A stretch of 6,383 nt of DNA from Nitratireductor sp. (GCA_020441735.1 JAGRLQ010000058.1:1-6383); one strand, 5' to 3'. Positions 1-5,422 are shown, numbered from the stretch's first letter. The notes: generated by a model from the sequence alone, not told the origin. Made by a program: numbers and translations.

Positions 1-885
1 TATGGCCGCTGCTCGCGCTGGGGCATTGTCGCCTTTGCCTCCTCGCTCGACCAGGCAGGCCCGATTGCCCGCGATGTGCGTGACGCAGCAATCCTGCTGC
101 AGTCGATGGCAAGCGTCGACGACAAGGACACGACCTCCGTACCACTGCCGGAAGCCCATTACGAGGCAGCCATCGGCAAGTCGGTCAAGGGCATGAAGAT
201 CGGCATTCCCGCCGAATACCGCATGGACGGCATGCCGGAGGAAATCGAGGCCCTCTGGCAGCAGGGCATCGAATGGTACCGGGCGGCAGGTGCGGAGATT
301 GTCGATATCTCCCTGCCGCATACCAAATACGCGCTGCCAGCCTATTATATCGTGGCGCCCGCCGAAGCCTCCTCGAACCTGGCGCGTTATGACGGTGTGC
401 GCTACGGCCTGCGGGTTGACGGCAAGGACATCGTCGAGATGTACCAGAACACCCGCGCCGCCGGTTTTGGTGCTGAGGTCAAGCGCCGTGTCATGATCGG
501 CACCTATGTGCTGTCGGCGGGCTATTACGACGCTTACTACCTCAAGGCCCAGAAGGTGCGCACGCTGATCAAGAAGGACTTCGAGGATGCCTTCGCACAG
601 GGCGTTGACGCCATCCTCACGCCCGCAACGCCGTCGGCAGCCTTCGGCATCGCCGATCAGGACATGAACGCTGATCCGGTAAAGATGTATCTGAACGACA
701 TCTTCACGGTTACCGTCAACATGGCGGGATTGCCGGGTATCGCCGTTCCCGCAGGTGCCGATCATCAGGGCCTGCCGCTCGGCCTGCAGTTGATCGGCAA
801 GCCCTTCGAGGAGGAAACCCTGTTTCAGGCAGCCCACGTCATCGAGGATGCCGCCGGGGGCTTCGCGCCGGAGAAATGGTGGTAG
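1..885 (+). CDS. gatA: Glutamyl-tRNA(Gln)/aspartyl-tRNA(Asn) amidotransferase subunit A, C-terminal part (5' end outside window)
   Basis: GatA is the glutaminase subunit of the cytoplasmic GatCAB complex. It frees ammonia from glutamine, which GatB uses to amidate Glu-tRNA(Gln)/Asp-tRNA(Asn). The frame is open from base 1 (first residues YGRCSRWGIVAFASSLDQAG) and ends at TAG 883-885, giving 294 residues. Rhizobial GatA is about 490 residues, so roughly the first 200 lie off the left edge. That missing part holds the amidase-signature Gly/Ser-rich segment and the Lys-cisSer-Ser catalytic triad, so catalysis cannot be checked here. Visible family hallmarks are SSLDQAGPIARDVRDAA (in-window residues 14-30), the segment YALPAYYIVAPAEASSNLARY, the late LTPATPS motif, GLPGIAVPAG, GLPLGLQLIGKPFEEETL, and the C-terminal KWW. 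ATG 76 is internal, not a start. An exported-protein gene follows after 55 bp without a clear terminator, suggesting co-transcription. Identity is near certain from the sequence match to the family. Confidence 0.97.
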   Translation, partial: YGRCSRWGIVAFASSLDQAGPIARDVRDAAILLQSMASVDDKDTTSVPLPEAHYEAAIGKSVKGMKIGIPAEYRMDGMPEEIEALWQQGIEWYRAAGAEIVDISLPHTKYALPAYYIVAPAEASSNLARYDGVRYGLRVDGKDIVEMYQNTRAAGFGAEVKRRVMIGTYVLSAGYYDAYYLKAQKVRTLIKKDFEDAFAQGVDAILTPATPSAAFGIADQDMNADPVKMYLNDIFTVTVNMAGLPGIAVPAGADHQGLPLGLQLIGKPFEEETLFQAAHVIEDAAGGFAPEKWW

Positions 886-940
886 TATCGGCCCGCAATG
901 CCGGCCGGCTTTAGGCAGGGGATTTCCAAGGAGTAACCTG

Positions 941-1483
941 ATGTTCCGCTGTTTTCTGGTTTCAACCCTGCTGCTCGCTGCCGGCTCCGCCATGGCGGAG
1001 GAAATTGACTGGCCACAGCAGATTGCCGGCCTCGATGGCGTGACGGTTGGTTGTTCCAACGCCAACAAGGAAAAATACGCCGCGAAAATCTGCAGCGACA
1101 TGACCGGTCACATCATGGCGGAATTGGGCAAGGCGAATATCACGGCTGCGGACCTTGGCGCCTGGTATTCCCATGACGAGGAAGAGCCGGCAAAGCCCGG
1201 TACGATGGTAACACCGCTCAAGGTGACGGTTTTCGTGCGCGGCACCAATAGCGGCGGCACCCATGCCATCAATCTGCGCAGCCGCCTGTCGGTCGATTAC
1301 GAAAAGGCCGTCGAGGCAGGCAGCGAAAGCCCTGCCAGAAAAGGCGAGCTCGTGCTCTGGGAAGGCTCCACCACCGGCTCCGGTCCGCGCGATGCCCTCG
1401 CCAAGGCCATCACCAAGGCAGCGATGGAAAAGCTCGATGCGGAGCTGAAACAGGTCATCGAAGCCTGGCCCACGGTGCAATAG
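941..1483 (+). CDS. Small exported protein, function unknown
   Basis: I do not recognise this 180-residue protein. The start is ATG 941: it has a Shine-Dalgarno AAGGAG at 928-933 with 7-bp spacing, and the translation opens with a classic Sec signal peptide (MFRCFLVSTLLLAAGSAMA, predicted cut after A19 in AMA|EE). The frame extends upstream to ATG 848, but that would overlap gatA and put residues in front of the signal, so it is rejected. The mature chain (about 161 residues) is soluble-looking with two cysteines, C38 and C51, which could form a periplasmic disulfide. It has a central stretch suggesting beta structure (TPLKVTVFVRGTN) and a charged, probably helical C-terminus (about residues 145-175). 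No lipobox follows the hydrophobic core, so it is probably periplasmic rather than a lipoprotein. It lies 55 bp after gatA on the same strand and is probably in that transcript. The stop codon TAG sits partly in the loop of a 6-bp hairpin (1473-1488). Confidence 0.85.
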   Translation: MFRCFLVSTLLLAAGSAMAEEIDWPQQIAGLDGVTVGCSNANKEKYAAKICSDMTGHIMAELGKANITAADLGAWYSHDEEEPAKPGTMVTPLKVTVFVRGTNSGGTHAINLRSRLSVDYEKAVEAGSESPARKGELVLWEGSTTGSGPRDALAKAITKAAMEKLDAELKQVIEAWPTVQ

Positions 1484-1488
1484 CACCG
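1473..1488 (+). other. Perfect 6-bp hairpin spanning a stop codon
   Basis: CGGTGC (1473-1478) and GCACCG (1483-1488) are perfect complements around an AATA loop; the TAG stop of the upstream exported-protein gene (1481-1483) runs from loop into stem. No T-run follows directly; the nearest is TTTTTT at 1537-1542, too far for a standard intrinsic terminator. It could stabilise an mRNA 3' end. The structure is seen; the role is inference. Confidence 0.4.
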
Positions 1489-1531
1489 CACAACAGGGCC
1501 TGCCGATCCCGGCGCCCCGGCATTGCAACAA

Positions 1532-1568
1532 GTCCGTTTTTTGCCGGAATTGGTCCATTTTTGACGGA
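1532..1568 (+). repeat. Tandem direct repeat, candidate operator upstream of dioxygenase gene
   Basis: GTCCGTTTTTTGCCGGA (1532-1548) and GTCCATTTTTGACGGA (1553-1568) are two near-identical units. Their left ends are 21 bp apart and their right ends 20 bp apart, close to two turns of B-DNA, so both would face the same side of the helix. Each unit is also a dyad with arms TCC(G/A) and CGGA around a T-rich centre. The right unit overlaps the candidate -35 hexamer TTGACG at 1561-1566. The arrangement resembles a pair of regulator sites for repression of the dioxygenase gene. The repeat is seen directly; the regulator is unknown and the role is inferred. Confidence 0.5.
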
Positions 1569-1590
1569 TGAGCCGTTTTCCCGCCAATAG
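1561..1590 (+). promoter_or_regulatory. Candidate promoter of the dioxygenase gene
   Basis: TTGACG at 1561-1566 is a good -35 box. The -10 is poor: CAATAG at 1585-1590 with an 18-bp spacer, or CCAATA at 1584-1589 with 17 bp. Transcription would begin near 1597, leaving a leader of about 60 bases before ATG 1658. The -35 lies inside the right unit of the direct repeat. Moderate to low confidence because of the -10. Confidence 0.35.
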
Positions 1591-1619
1591 GCTTTCAGTC
1601 ACGGAATGCCTTTGTGGAA

Positions 1620-1653
1620 GTGTCTGTGTGTCTATCTGTGTGACTGGGAGGAA
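1620..1653 (+). promoter_or_regulatory. TG-rich leader with short direct repeat, and ribosome binding site deciding the dioxygenase start
   Basis: TCTGTGTG occurs at 1623-1630 and again at 1635-1642, 12 bp apart, within an almost pure T/G/C leader stretch. It is followed by a strong Shine-Dalgarno GGGAGGAA at 1646-1653, four bases before ATG 1658 and ten before ATG 1664. The ribosome site is what favours the short form of the protein over ATG 1568. The repeat is short and could be chance slippage. Confidence 0.6.
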
Positions 1654-1657
1654 CGGC

Positions 1658-2716
1658 ATGGCCATGGATCTTTCGGCACTGCCGGAGCGCATTGACCGGC
1701 CTTCGAGCTGGCTTGGTAGGGACATGGCGGCCGATACCGGGCGCTGGCTCGTCCATCTTGACGAAGACCAGGTGGCCGAACTGGAAGCTGCCGCAGAACA
1801 CTATCTCGCGCTCGGTCGGGATATCGGTGAGATCACCGCCTCAGATTTTCCGCTGCCGGGCTTCGGCGCCCATCTGCGGGATTTACGCGAAAAACTGATC
1901 AGCGGCACAGGCGTCGAGGTCATTCGTGGCCTTCCGGTAGAGCGCTACAGCCAGGAAACCGCTGCCGCCATCTTTTGCGGCATCGGCGCTCACCTCGGCA
2001 GTGCCCGGTCGCAAAATGCCGATGGCCACATTCTCGGCCATGTGCGCGACATCGGTCGCGATGCGAACGATCCCAATGCCCGCATCTACCAGACATCGCA
2101 GCGCCAGACCTTCCATACGGATTCTGCCGATGTGGTCGGCCTGTTGTGCCTGCGCGAAGCGATGGAGGGCGGTCGTTCCCTGCTGGTCAGCGCCGAGGCC
2201 ATTTACAACAGGATGCGCGCCGAGCGGCCGGATTTGCTTGCCCTGTTGTTCGACCCCATCGCCACCGACCGTCGCGGCGAAATCCCCGAGGGCGAAAAAC
2301 CGTATATGGAGATACCGCCATTCTGCTGGCAGAACGGGTTGCTGACGGTTTTCTATCAGCGGCAATACATCGACAGCGCACAGCGTTTCGAAGCCGCCAT
2401 GCGACTCACGCCCGGACATGTGGAGGCGCTTGATCTGTTCGACGCCTGCGCCAACGACCCCGGCCTGCATTTCTCGATGCAATTGCAGCCGGGCGACATG
2501 CAGTTCGTCTACAACCATGCGCTGCTGCATGACCGCACCGCCTTTACCGACTGGCCGGACCCGGCAAAAAGACGGCATCTTTTCCGTCTCTGGCTGTCGA
2601 TACCCGGTGACCGGCAGCTTCCGGGGTGCTTCCGCCAGCGCTATGGTTCCATCGAACCCGGCAACCGCGGCGGCATCATCACCGAAAAAACCAGGCTGCA
2701 CGCGCCCATCGACTGA
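1658..2716 (+). CDS. TauD/TfdA-family Fe(II)/2-oxoglutarate-dependent dioxygenase
   Basis: A 352-residue cytoplasmic enzyme of the TauD/TfdA/gamma-butyrobetaine-hydroxylase superfamily. These enzymes couple 2-oxoglutarate decarboxylation to hydroxylation of a small organic substrate. The active site appears intact: the HxD iron pair is H153 and D155 (in TFHTDSADV), the distal ligand is H291 (NHALLHDRTAF, the family's N-x-x-L-H-x-R-x-x-F pattern), and R306/R310 in RRHLFRLWLS would bind 2-oxoglutarate. R306 aligns best with the family arginine. Residues 1-80 form an extra N-terminal, probably helical region; the fold proper starts near GVEVIRGLPV. ATG 1658 is chosen because GGGAGGAA (1646-1653) precedes it. 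ATG 1664 is possible with the same site; ATG 1568 has no such site, and its 30 extra codons run over the promoter and a TG-rich stretch. Flanking genes do not reveal the substrate. It is probably a single-gene unit ending at the convergent spacer. Family assignment is firm, substrate unknown. Confidence 0.9.
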   Translation: MAMDLSALPERIDRPSSWLGRDMAADTGRWLVHLDEDQVAELEAAAEHYLALGRDIGEITASDFPLPGFGAHLRDLREKLISGTGVEVIRGLPVERYSQETAAAIFCGIGAHLGSARSQNADGHILGHVRDIGRDANDPNARIYQTSQRQTFHTDSADVVGLLCLREAMEGGRSLLVSAEAIYNRMRAERPDLLALLFDPIATDRRGEIPEGEKPYMEIPPFCWQNGLLTVFYQRQYIDSAQRFEAAMRLTPGHVEALDLFDACANDPGLHFSMQLQPGDMQFVYNHALLHDRTAFTDWPDPAKRRHLFRLWLSIPGDRQLPGCFRQRYGSIEPGNRGGIITEKTRLHAPID

Positions 2717-2717
2717 G

Positions 2718-2771
2718 CCTGCGAAGGGCAATCGTGGTGCGCTATTCTGCCATCCGGCATAGCCCTGCAGG
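2718..2771. other. Nested inverted repeat in the convergent spacer (dioxygenase 3' end)
   Basis: CCTGC (2718-2722) pairs with GCAGG (2767-2771), and GGGC (2726-2729) pairs with GCCC (2762-2765), separated by a GAA/T internal loop. Inside is a small hairpin TGCC-ATCC-GGCA (2748-2759). The structure starts right after the dioxygenase stop codon. There is no T-run, so it is not a canonical terminator; it may stabilise or process the mRNA end. Seen in sequence; role inferred. Confidence 0.35.
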
Positions 2772-2776
2772 AAAGA

Positions 2777-2805
2777 GCGATGCGAGCCTGTCAAGGCTGC
2801 ATCGC
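2777..2805. terminator. Candidate bidirectional terminator between convergent genes
   Basis: GCGATGC-G-AGCC (2777-2788) pairs with GGCT-GCATCGC (2795-2805): 11 base pairs with one bulged G (2784) and a TGTCAA loop. It lies 60 bp after the dioxygenase stop and 16 bp beyond the yjhX stop. On the minus strand it is followed by TCTTTCC and on the plus strand by GTCGTTTCC, so the T-tracts are weak. Position between convergent genes and stem strength support a shared terminator. Confidence 0.5.
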
Positions 2806-2821
2806 GTCGTTTCCGAGCGCT

Positions 2822-3076
2822 TTACCGATTGTCCAACTGACTGCGCACCAGTTCGAGACCGCGCCGTGTGATGCGATAGGGCCCGCTTTTGTGCGAGGCG
2901 ATGGCGCGCCGCCGCTTCAGCTTGCGGAACAAGTCGAGATCAAGCCCGCCATAGCGCCAGCCCTCGCGGGTAAAGCACGCCGTTTCGGTGATCTTCTTGT
3001 CCTGTTTGATGATTTCGATGCGTCCGCCTTGGGCAAGCAGGTGCAGGATACGCTGTTCGTCGCGTGATATGTCCAT
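2822..3076 (-). CDS. yjhX: YjhX family protein (UPF0386; TopAI-like putative toxin)
   Basis: An 84-residue protein recognised from its close likeness to E. coli YjhX (85 residues). Shared features are the opening (MDISRDEQRILHLLAQGGRI, compare SRxEQRxLHxLAxGGRI), the central REG-W segment (37-40), the FRKLKRRRAI stretch (50-59), GPYRIT-xxGLxxVR (65-78), and the C-terminal DNR. The basic, short helix-turn-helix-like layout suggests a winged-helix fold. In E. coli, YjhX (TopAI) binds topoisomerase I and inhibits it, and the GNAT-type protein YjhQ encoded beside it is the antitoxin. No GNAT gene is present here, so toxicity is not established for this copy. ATG 3076 is the start; the ribosome site is weak (GGAAA about 10 bases upstream on the minus strand). 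The gene is convergent with the dioxygenase and divergent from the MFS gene, with a promoter and structured leader at 3088-3252. Family certain, function uncertain. Confidence 0.9.
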   Translation of the reverse strand: MDISRDEQRILHLLAQGGRIEIIKQDKKITETACFTREGWRYGGLDLDLFRKLKRRRAIASHKSGPYRITRRGLELVRSQLDNR

Positions 3077-3087
3077 TTTCGGGATTT

Positions 3088-3185
3088 CCGTTGAAACACT
3101 GGATGTGCATCACCAGGCCGCCCGAAGGGGCAGCCGGTGGGTTCAGTGCTTGCCCCGCCGGTCAAACCGGCCGGGGCTTCAACGG
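3088..3185 (-). promoter_or_regulatory. Candidate structured 5' leader (three-way junction) of yjhX
   Basis: An outer 8-bp stem CCGTTGAA (3088-3095) / TTCAACGG (3178-3185) encloses two hairpins. Hairpin A: CACC-A-GGC-C-GCCC (3111-3123), loop GAAG, GGGC-A-GCC-GGTG (3128-3139), 11 pairs with one bulge and one mismatch. Hairpin B: GCCCCGCCGGT (3152-3162), loop CAA, ACCGG-C-CGGGGC (3166-3177), 11 pairs with one bulge; it abuts the outer stem and could stack on it. On the minus strand the element ends 11 bases before the yjhX ATG, and its last two bases (GG) begin the weak ribosome site GGAAA. It would lie wholly within a transcript from the promoter at 3224-3252. Pairing is seen; regulatory function is inferred, and no known riboswitch class is recognised. 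Confidence 0.5.
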
Positions 3186-3217
3186 GTCTCGTTGGACATA
3201 AAGGCTCCGGTCTTGAG

Positions 3218-3244
3218 GCCGCCTGTTTACGGCGGCGGACAGGC
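3218..3244. promoter_or_regulatory. Overlapping dyads across the yjhX -10 box, candidate operator
   Basis: GCCGCC (3218-3223) and GGCGGC (3231-3236) are perfect inverted arms with the -10 hexamer lying entirely between them. A second dyad, GCCTGT (3221-3226) with ACAGGC (3239-3244), overlaps the first. Such placement suits a repressor site covering the -10, possibly bound by YjhX itself given its winged-helix look. The repeats are seen; the binding protein is speculation. Confidence 0.4.
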
Positions 3245-3252
3245 GATGTCAA
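3224..3252 (-). promoter_or_regulatory. Candidate sigma-70-type promoter of yjhX
   Basis: On the minus strand there is a perfect -35 TTGACA (3252-3247), exactly 17 bp of spacer (3246-3230), and -10 TAAACA (3229-3224, three of six matches to TATAAT). Transcription would start near 3217, giving a leader of about 140 bases before the yjhX ATG at 3076. This is the best promoter match in the window. Confidence 0.6.
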
Positions 3253-3427
3253 AGCCCGATCATCTGTGCCGAGCTTTGGCTGCGAAGCCGATCTGCGACC
3301 CCGATTGCCGCATTTAGCGGCTTGTCAGGCACCGTCTTCTCGACCAGCCTCGACCTGCCGACACGCGGCTGGCTGATTCACCTTGCCGGCGCGCGGGCTG
3401 CCGGCGTGAAAACCGCAGGCAGCCCTC

Positions 3428-4654
3428 ATGGTTCAGCGCCGAATCCCGCTCACCGTCTACCGGCCCGCCAGGGCAGGGGTGCAGGCATTCGCCCTTCTGG
3501 CGGCGTTCGAGGCCGCTGCGCGCGCCGTCATCATCTCGGTCTTCCCGGTCTTGCTCTATCGCAGCCTCGGCGATGCGCAGGCCGTCTCGGAAGTCTACTT
3601 CGGTGCCGGGCTCGTTTCGCTGGTGGTCGCCCTGTTCACCCCTTGGCTGGCAGGTCATGTGGCCCGGCGGCATCTTTATACCGGCGCCATCCTGCTGATG
3701 ATCTCCTCCAACCTGGCAGCCGCCCTGCTGGGTACGCCGGCAGCACCTGCCGCCCTGGTCGGCAATGCCGTGGCGCTGGTCGTCATGACGGTCTGCTTCA
3801 ACGCCTATGTGATGGACTTCATCGATCGCACCTCGATGGGCAAAAACGAGACGGCCCGGCTGCTCTATTCAGGCGTCGCTTGGGCGGCTGGGCCCTATCT
3901 CGGCGTGCTGCTGATGGATATCTGGCCGCAAGGTCCGTTCTGGCTCGCCATTTGCTTCTGCTTCGGCCTGATCGCCTTCTTCTGGTATTTGCGGCTCGGC
4001 GACGGCAAGGTGATAACGCGCGCCCGCTCCAAGCCCGCCAATCCGCTGGCCTATCTCAAGCGCTTTGCTGTTCAGCCGCTGCTGGTTGCCGGCTGGGCCT
4101 ATTCCTGCATTCGCTCCGTCGGCTGGCAGGTCTACATCGTATATTTGCCGATTTTTGCCGTGGAGAATGGTCTTGGCGCCCAGCTCGGAGGGCTCATGCT
4201 GTCCTTTTCCAACGCGCTCTTGTTTCTGGCACCACTGGTCCTGCGCTTTCTGGTCGCCCGTAGCGTGCGATTTGCCATCCAGATCGGGTTCGGCTTCTCC
4301 GCTCTGTTCTATTTTGCAGCGGTCGGCCTCGCGCTTCTGCCCTATGACGGGGTTGCGATGGCAACCGTGGTGGCGCTGTTTGTTTCGACTGTCTTTCTTG
4401 TCGTGCTCGATGTCGCGGCTGGGCTGCCTTTCCTGATGAGTGTCAAACCCTCCGAACGAACCGAAATGGCGGCCGTCTATTCGACCTTCCGCGATGTTTC
4501 GGCAGTCGCAACCCCGGGGGTGGCGCGCCTTATCCTCGCCTTCGGCCCGCTGACGGCGATTTTTGCAGCAACCGGCGCGAGCCTTGCCGTCTGCTGGCTT
4601 GCCGCCGGAAGGCTCAACACCCGGCTCGGCAAGCGCCGCGTTGCAGCGGAATAA
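3428..4654 (+). CDS. MFS-type transporter, 12 transmembrane segments, substrate unknown
   Basis: A 408-residue polytopic inner-membrane protein. Hydrophobic segments fall at about residues 18-43, 56-76, 84-102, 107-130, 145-165, 169-189, then a basic loop (190-212), and 213-245, 254-277, 282-304, 308-337, 356-375 and 376-394. This 6+6 layout with a charged central loop is that of the major facilitator superfamily. The usual loop 2-3 motif (GxxxDRxGRR) is degenerate here (GHVARRHL, 76-83). ATG 3428 is the first possible start: the in-frame TGA at 3407-3409 closes the frame and no other start codon lies between. The ribosome site is weak (GCAGGCAG, 3415-3422). No substrate-specific motif is recognised. 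The next gene follows after 77 bp on the same strand, so the two may be co-transcribed. Membrane transporter status is firm; MFS assignment is likely; efflux versus uptake cannot be told. Confidence 0.85.
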   Translation: MVQRRIPLTVYRPARAGVQAFALLAAFEAAARAVIISVFPVLLYRSLGDAQAVSEVYFGAGLVSLVVALFTPWLAGHVARRHLYTGAILLMISSNLAAALLGTPAAPAALVGNAVALVVMTVCFNAYVMDFIDRTSMGKNETARLLYSGVAWAAGPYLGVLLMDIWPQGPFWLAICFCFGLIAFFWYLRLGDGKVITRARSKPANPLAYLKRFAVQPLLVAGWAYSCIRSVGWQVYIVYLPIFAVENGLGAQLGGLMLSFSNALLFLAPLVLRFLVARSVRFAIQIGFGFSALFYFAAVGLALLPYDGVAMATVVALFVSTVFLVVLDVAAGLPFLMSVKPSERTEMAAVYSTFRDVSAVATPGVARLILAFGPLTAIFAATGASLAVCWLAAGRLNTRLGKRRVAAE

Positions 4655-4731
4655 ATTCGCCGGATTTGGCGGCAGGCAGAACATGCGCTATCGGTAAGGC
4701 CAGCCAATCTTGCCGTGTCGAGGAGTGTTTG

Positions 4732-5382
4732 ATGTCCCTGATCCGCCTGTTTCCTGTATCTGCTGCCATTCTTGCTGCATTGCCGGCAGCCAGTGCGCTC
4801 GCCGCCGATGCCTGCCTCGAGGAAATCAGGGCGCTCTATGCCAACGAACTCAACGGCTACAACCGCAAGCCCTATCGCAGTGCGAAGACGGTCTACGACC
4901 CCACCGGCAAGGAAACCCATGTCTTCGACAACATCGTCGAAAATCCGCTTGAAACCATTTCCGGGGTTCGCGGTACCGACATGACGCTGACCGTCGGCCA
5001 GCAGGCCTGGGTCGGTCCTTCTGCAGAGGGCCCCTGGTCTTCGGCGCCGGCCAACTTTCCGCCTGATCGCAAGGCGGGCCACGATGCGTTCCGTCAGGCC
5101 GAAATCGACGGCATGAGCGATGGCGAATGCGGCGGTGAGGTCGATCTCGATGGCCGCCCGGCGCTCAAATACGCTTTCCACATCAAGACGGCGCCGGTCG
5201 AGGAAATGGGTGGCATGTGGCTTGCCGACCGCAATACGATCTGGCTCGATCCGGAAACGAAGGACATCCTGCGCTGGGACAAGACGGATTTTCAGTCGAA
5301 CTGGGCGCCGGAGGTCGACAAGGCGCTGCATGTGGAAGTCTATGAATACGACGAGACGATAAAGGTAGACCCGCCACAATAA
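4732..5382 (+). CDS. Exported protein, function unknown
   Basis: I do not recognise this 216-residue protein. ATG 4732 is chosen for its good ribosome site (AGGAG, 4721-4725, 6-bp spacing) and because it starts directly at a Sec signal peptide (MSLIRLFPVSAAILAALPAA, predicted cut ALA|AD after residue 24). The in-frame ATG at 4666 adds 22 residues before the signal and lacks such a site. The mature part (about 192 residues) is acidic, with tryptophans in the middle and C-terminal half and exactly two cysteines (C28, C133), a likely disulfide pair. Motifs include DNIVENPLET (around 66-75), a TLTVGQQAWVG segment, and alternating strand-like stretches near the end (GGMWLADRNTIWLDPETKDILRWD, about 162-185), which suggest a mostly beta periplasmic domain like that of outer-membrane lipoprotein-sorting or ligand-carrier folds; that is only a suggestion. 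It sits 77 bp behind the MFS gene and before the gatB promoter. Confidence 0.85.
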   Translation: MSLIRLFPVSAAILAALPAASALAADACLEEIRALYANELNGYNRKPYRSAKTVYDPTGKETHVFDNIVENPLETISGVRGTDMTLTVGQQAWVGPSAEGPWSSAPANFPPDRKAGHDAFRQAEIDGMSDGECGGEVDLDGRPALKYAFHIKTAPVEEMGGMWLADRNTIWLDPETKDILRWDKTDFQSNWAPEVDKALHVEVYEYDETIKVDPPQ

Positions 5383-5422
5383 GGGCACCTGCCGGGCGCG
5401 ACAGCCCATCCCGTCAATTATC

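Larger units (their letters stand above)
3077..3427. other. Divergent, hairpin-rich intergenic region between yjhX and MFS gene
   Basis: These 351 bp carry no convincing gene: the short open frames here have no ribosome site and no recognisable product. The yjhX-proximal half (3088-3252) holds a minus-strand promoter and structured leader, described separately. The MFS-proximal half has further inverted repeats: GCCGC-ATTTA-GCGGC (3307-3321), CCAGCC/GGCTGG (3344-3349 and 3367-3372) and two copies of the palindrome GCCGGC (3385-3390, 3400-3405) just before the MFS start. I see no good plus-strand promoter for the MFS gene. Confidence 0.6.

Noticed and set aside
848..940. N-terminal extension of the exported protein from ATG 848
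   Set aside because: It overlaps gatA and would bury the signal peptide; AAGGAG supports ATG 941.
1568..1657. Upstream ATG 1568 as the dioxygenase start
   Set aside because: No Shine-Dalgarno; it would place coding sequence over the promoter-like and TG-rich leader, while GGGAGGAA precedes ATG 1658.
1883..2794. 303-codon minus-strand frame opposite the dioxygenase
   Set aside because: It overlaps the dioxygenase with its intact catalytic motifs and runs through the convergent hairpins; a composition shadow.
3137..3376. 79-codon open frame in the yjhX-MFS spacer as a possible small gene (or YjhX antitoxin)
   Set aside because: No ribosome site, runs through the hairpins, and the product shows no recognisable features or likeness to YjhQ.
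3322..4263. 313-codon plus-strand frame overlapping the MFS gene
   Set aside because: Arg/Ala/Gly-rich low-complexity product in the wrong frame; the 3428-4654 frame encodes clear transmembrane segments.
4477..5409. 310-codon minus-strand frame over the MFS 3' end and the exported protein gene
   Set aside because: The plus strand has signal peptide, ribosome site and membrane segments; the minus product is Arg-rich with no family likeness.
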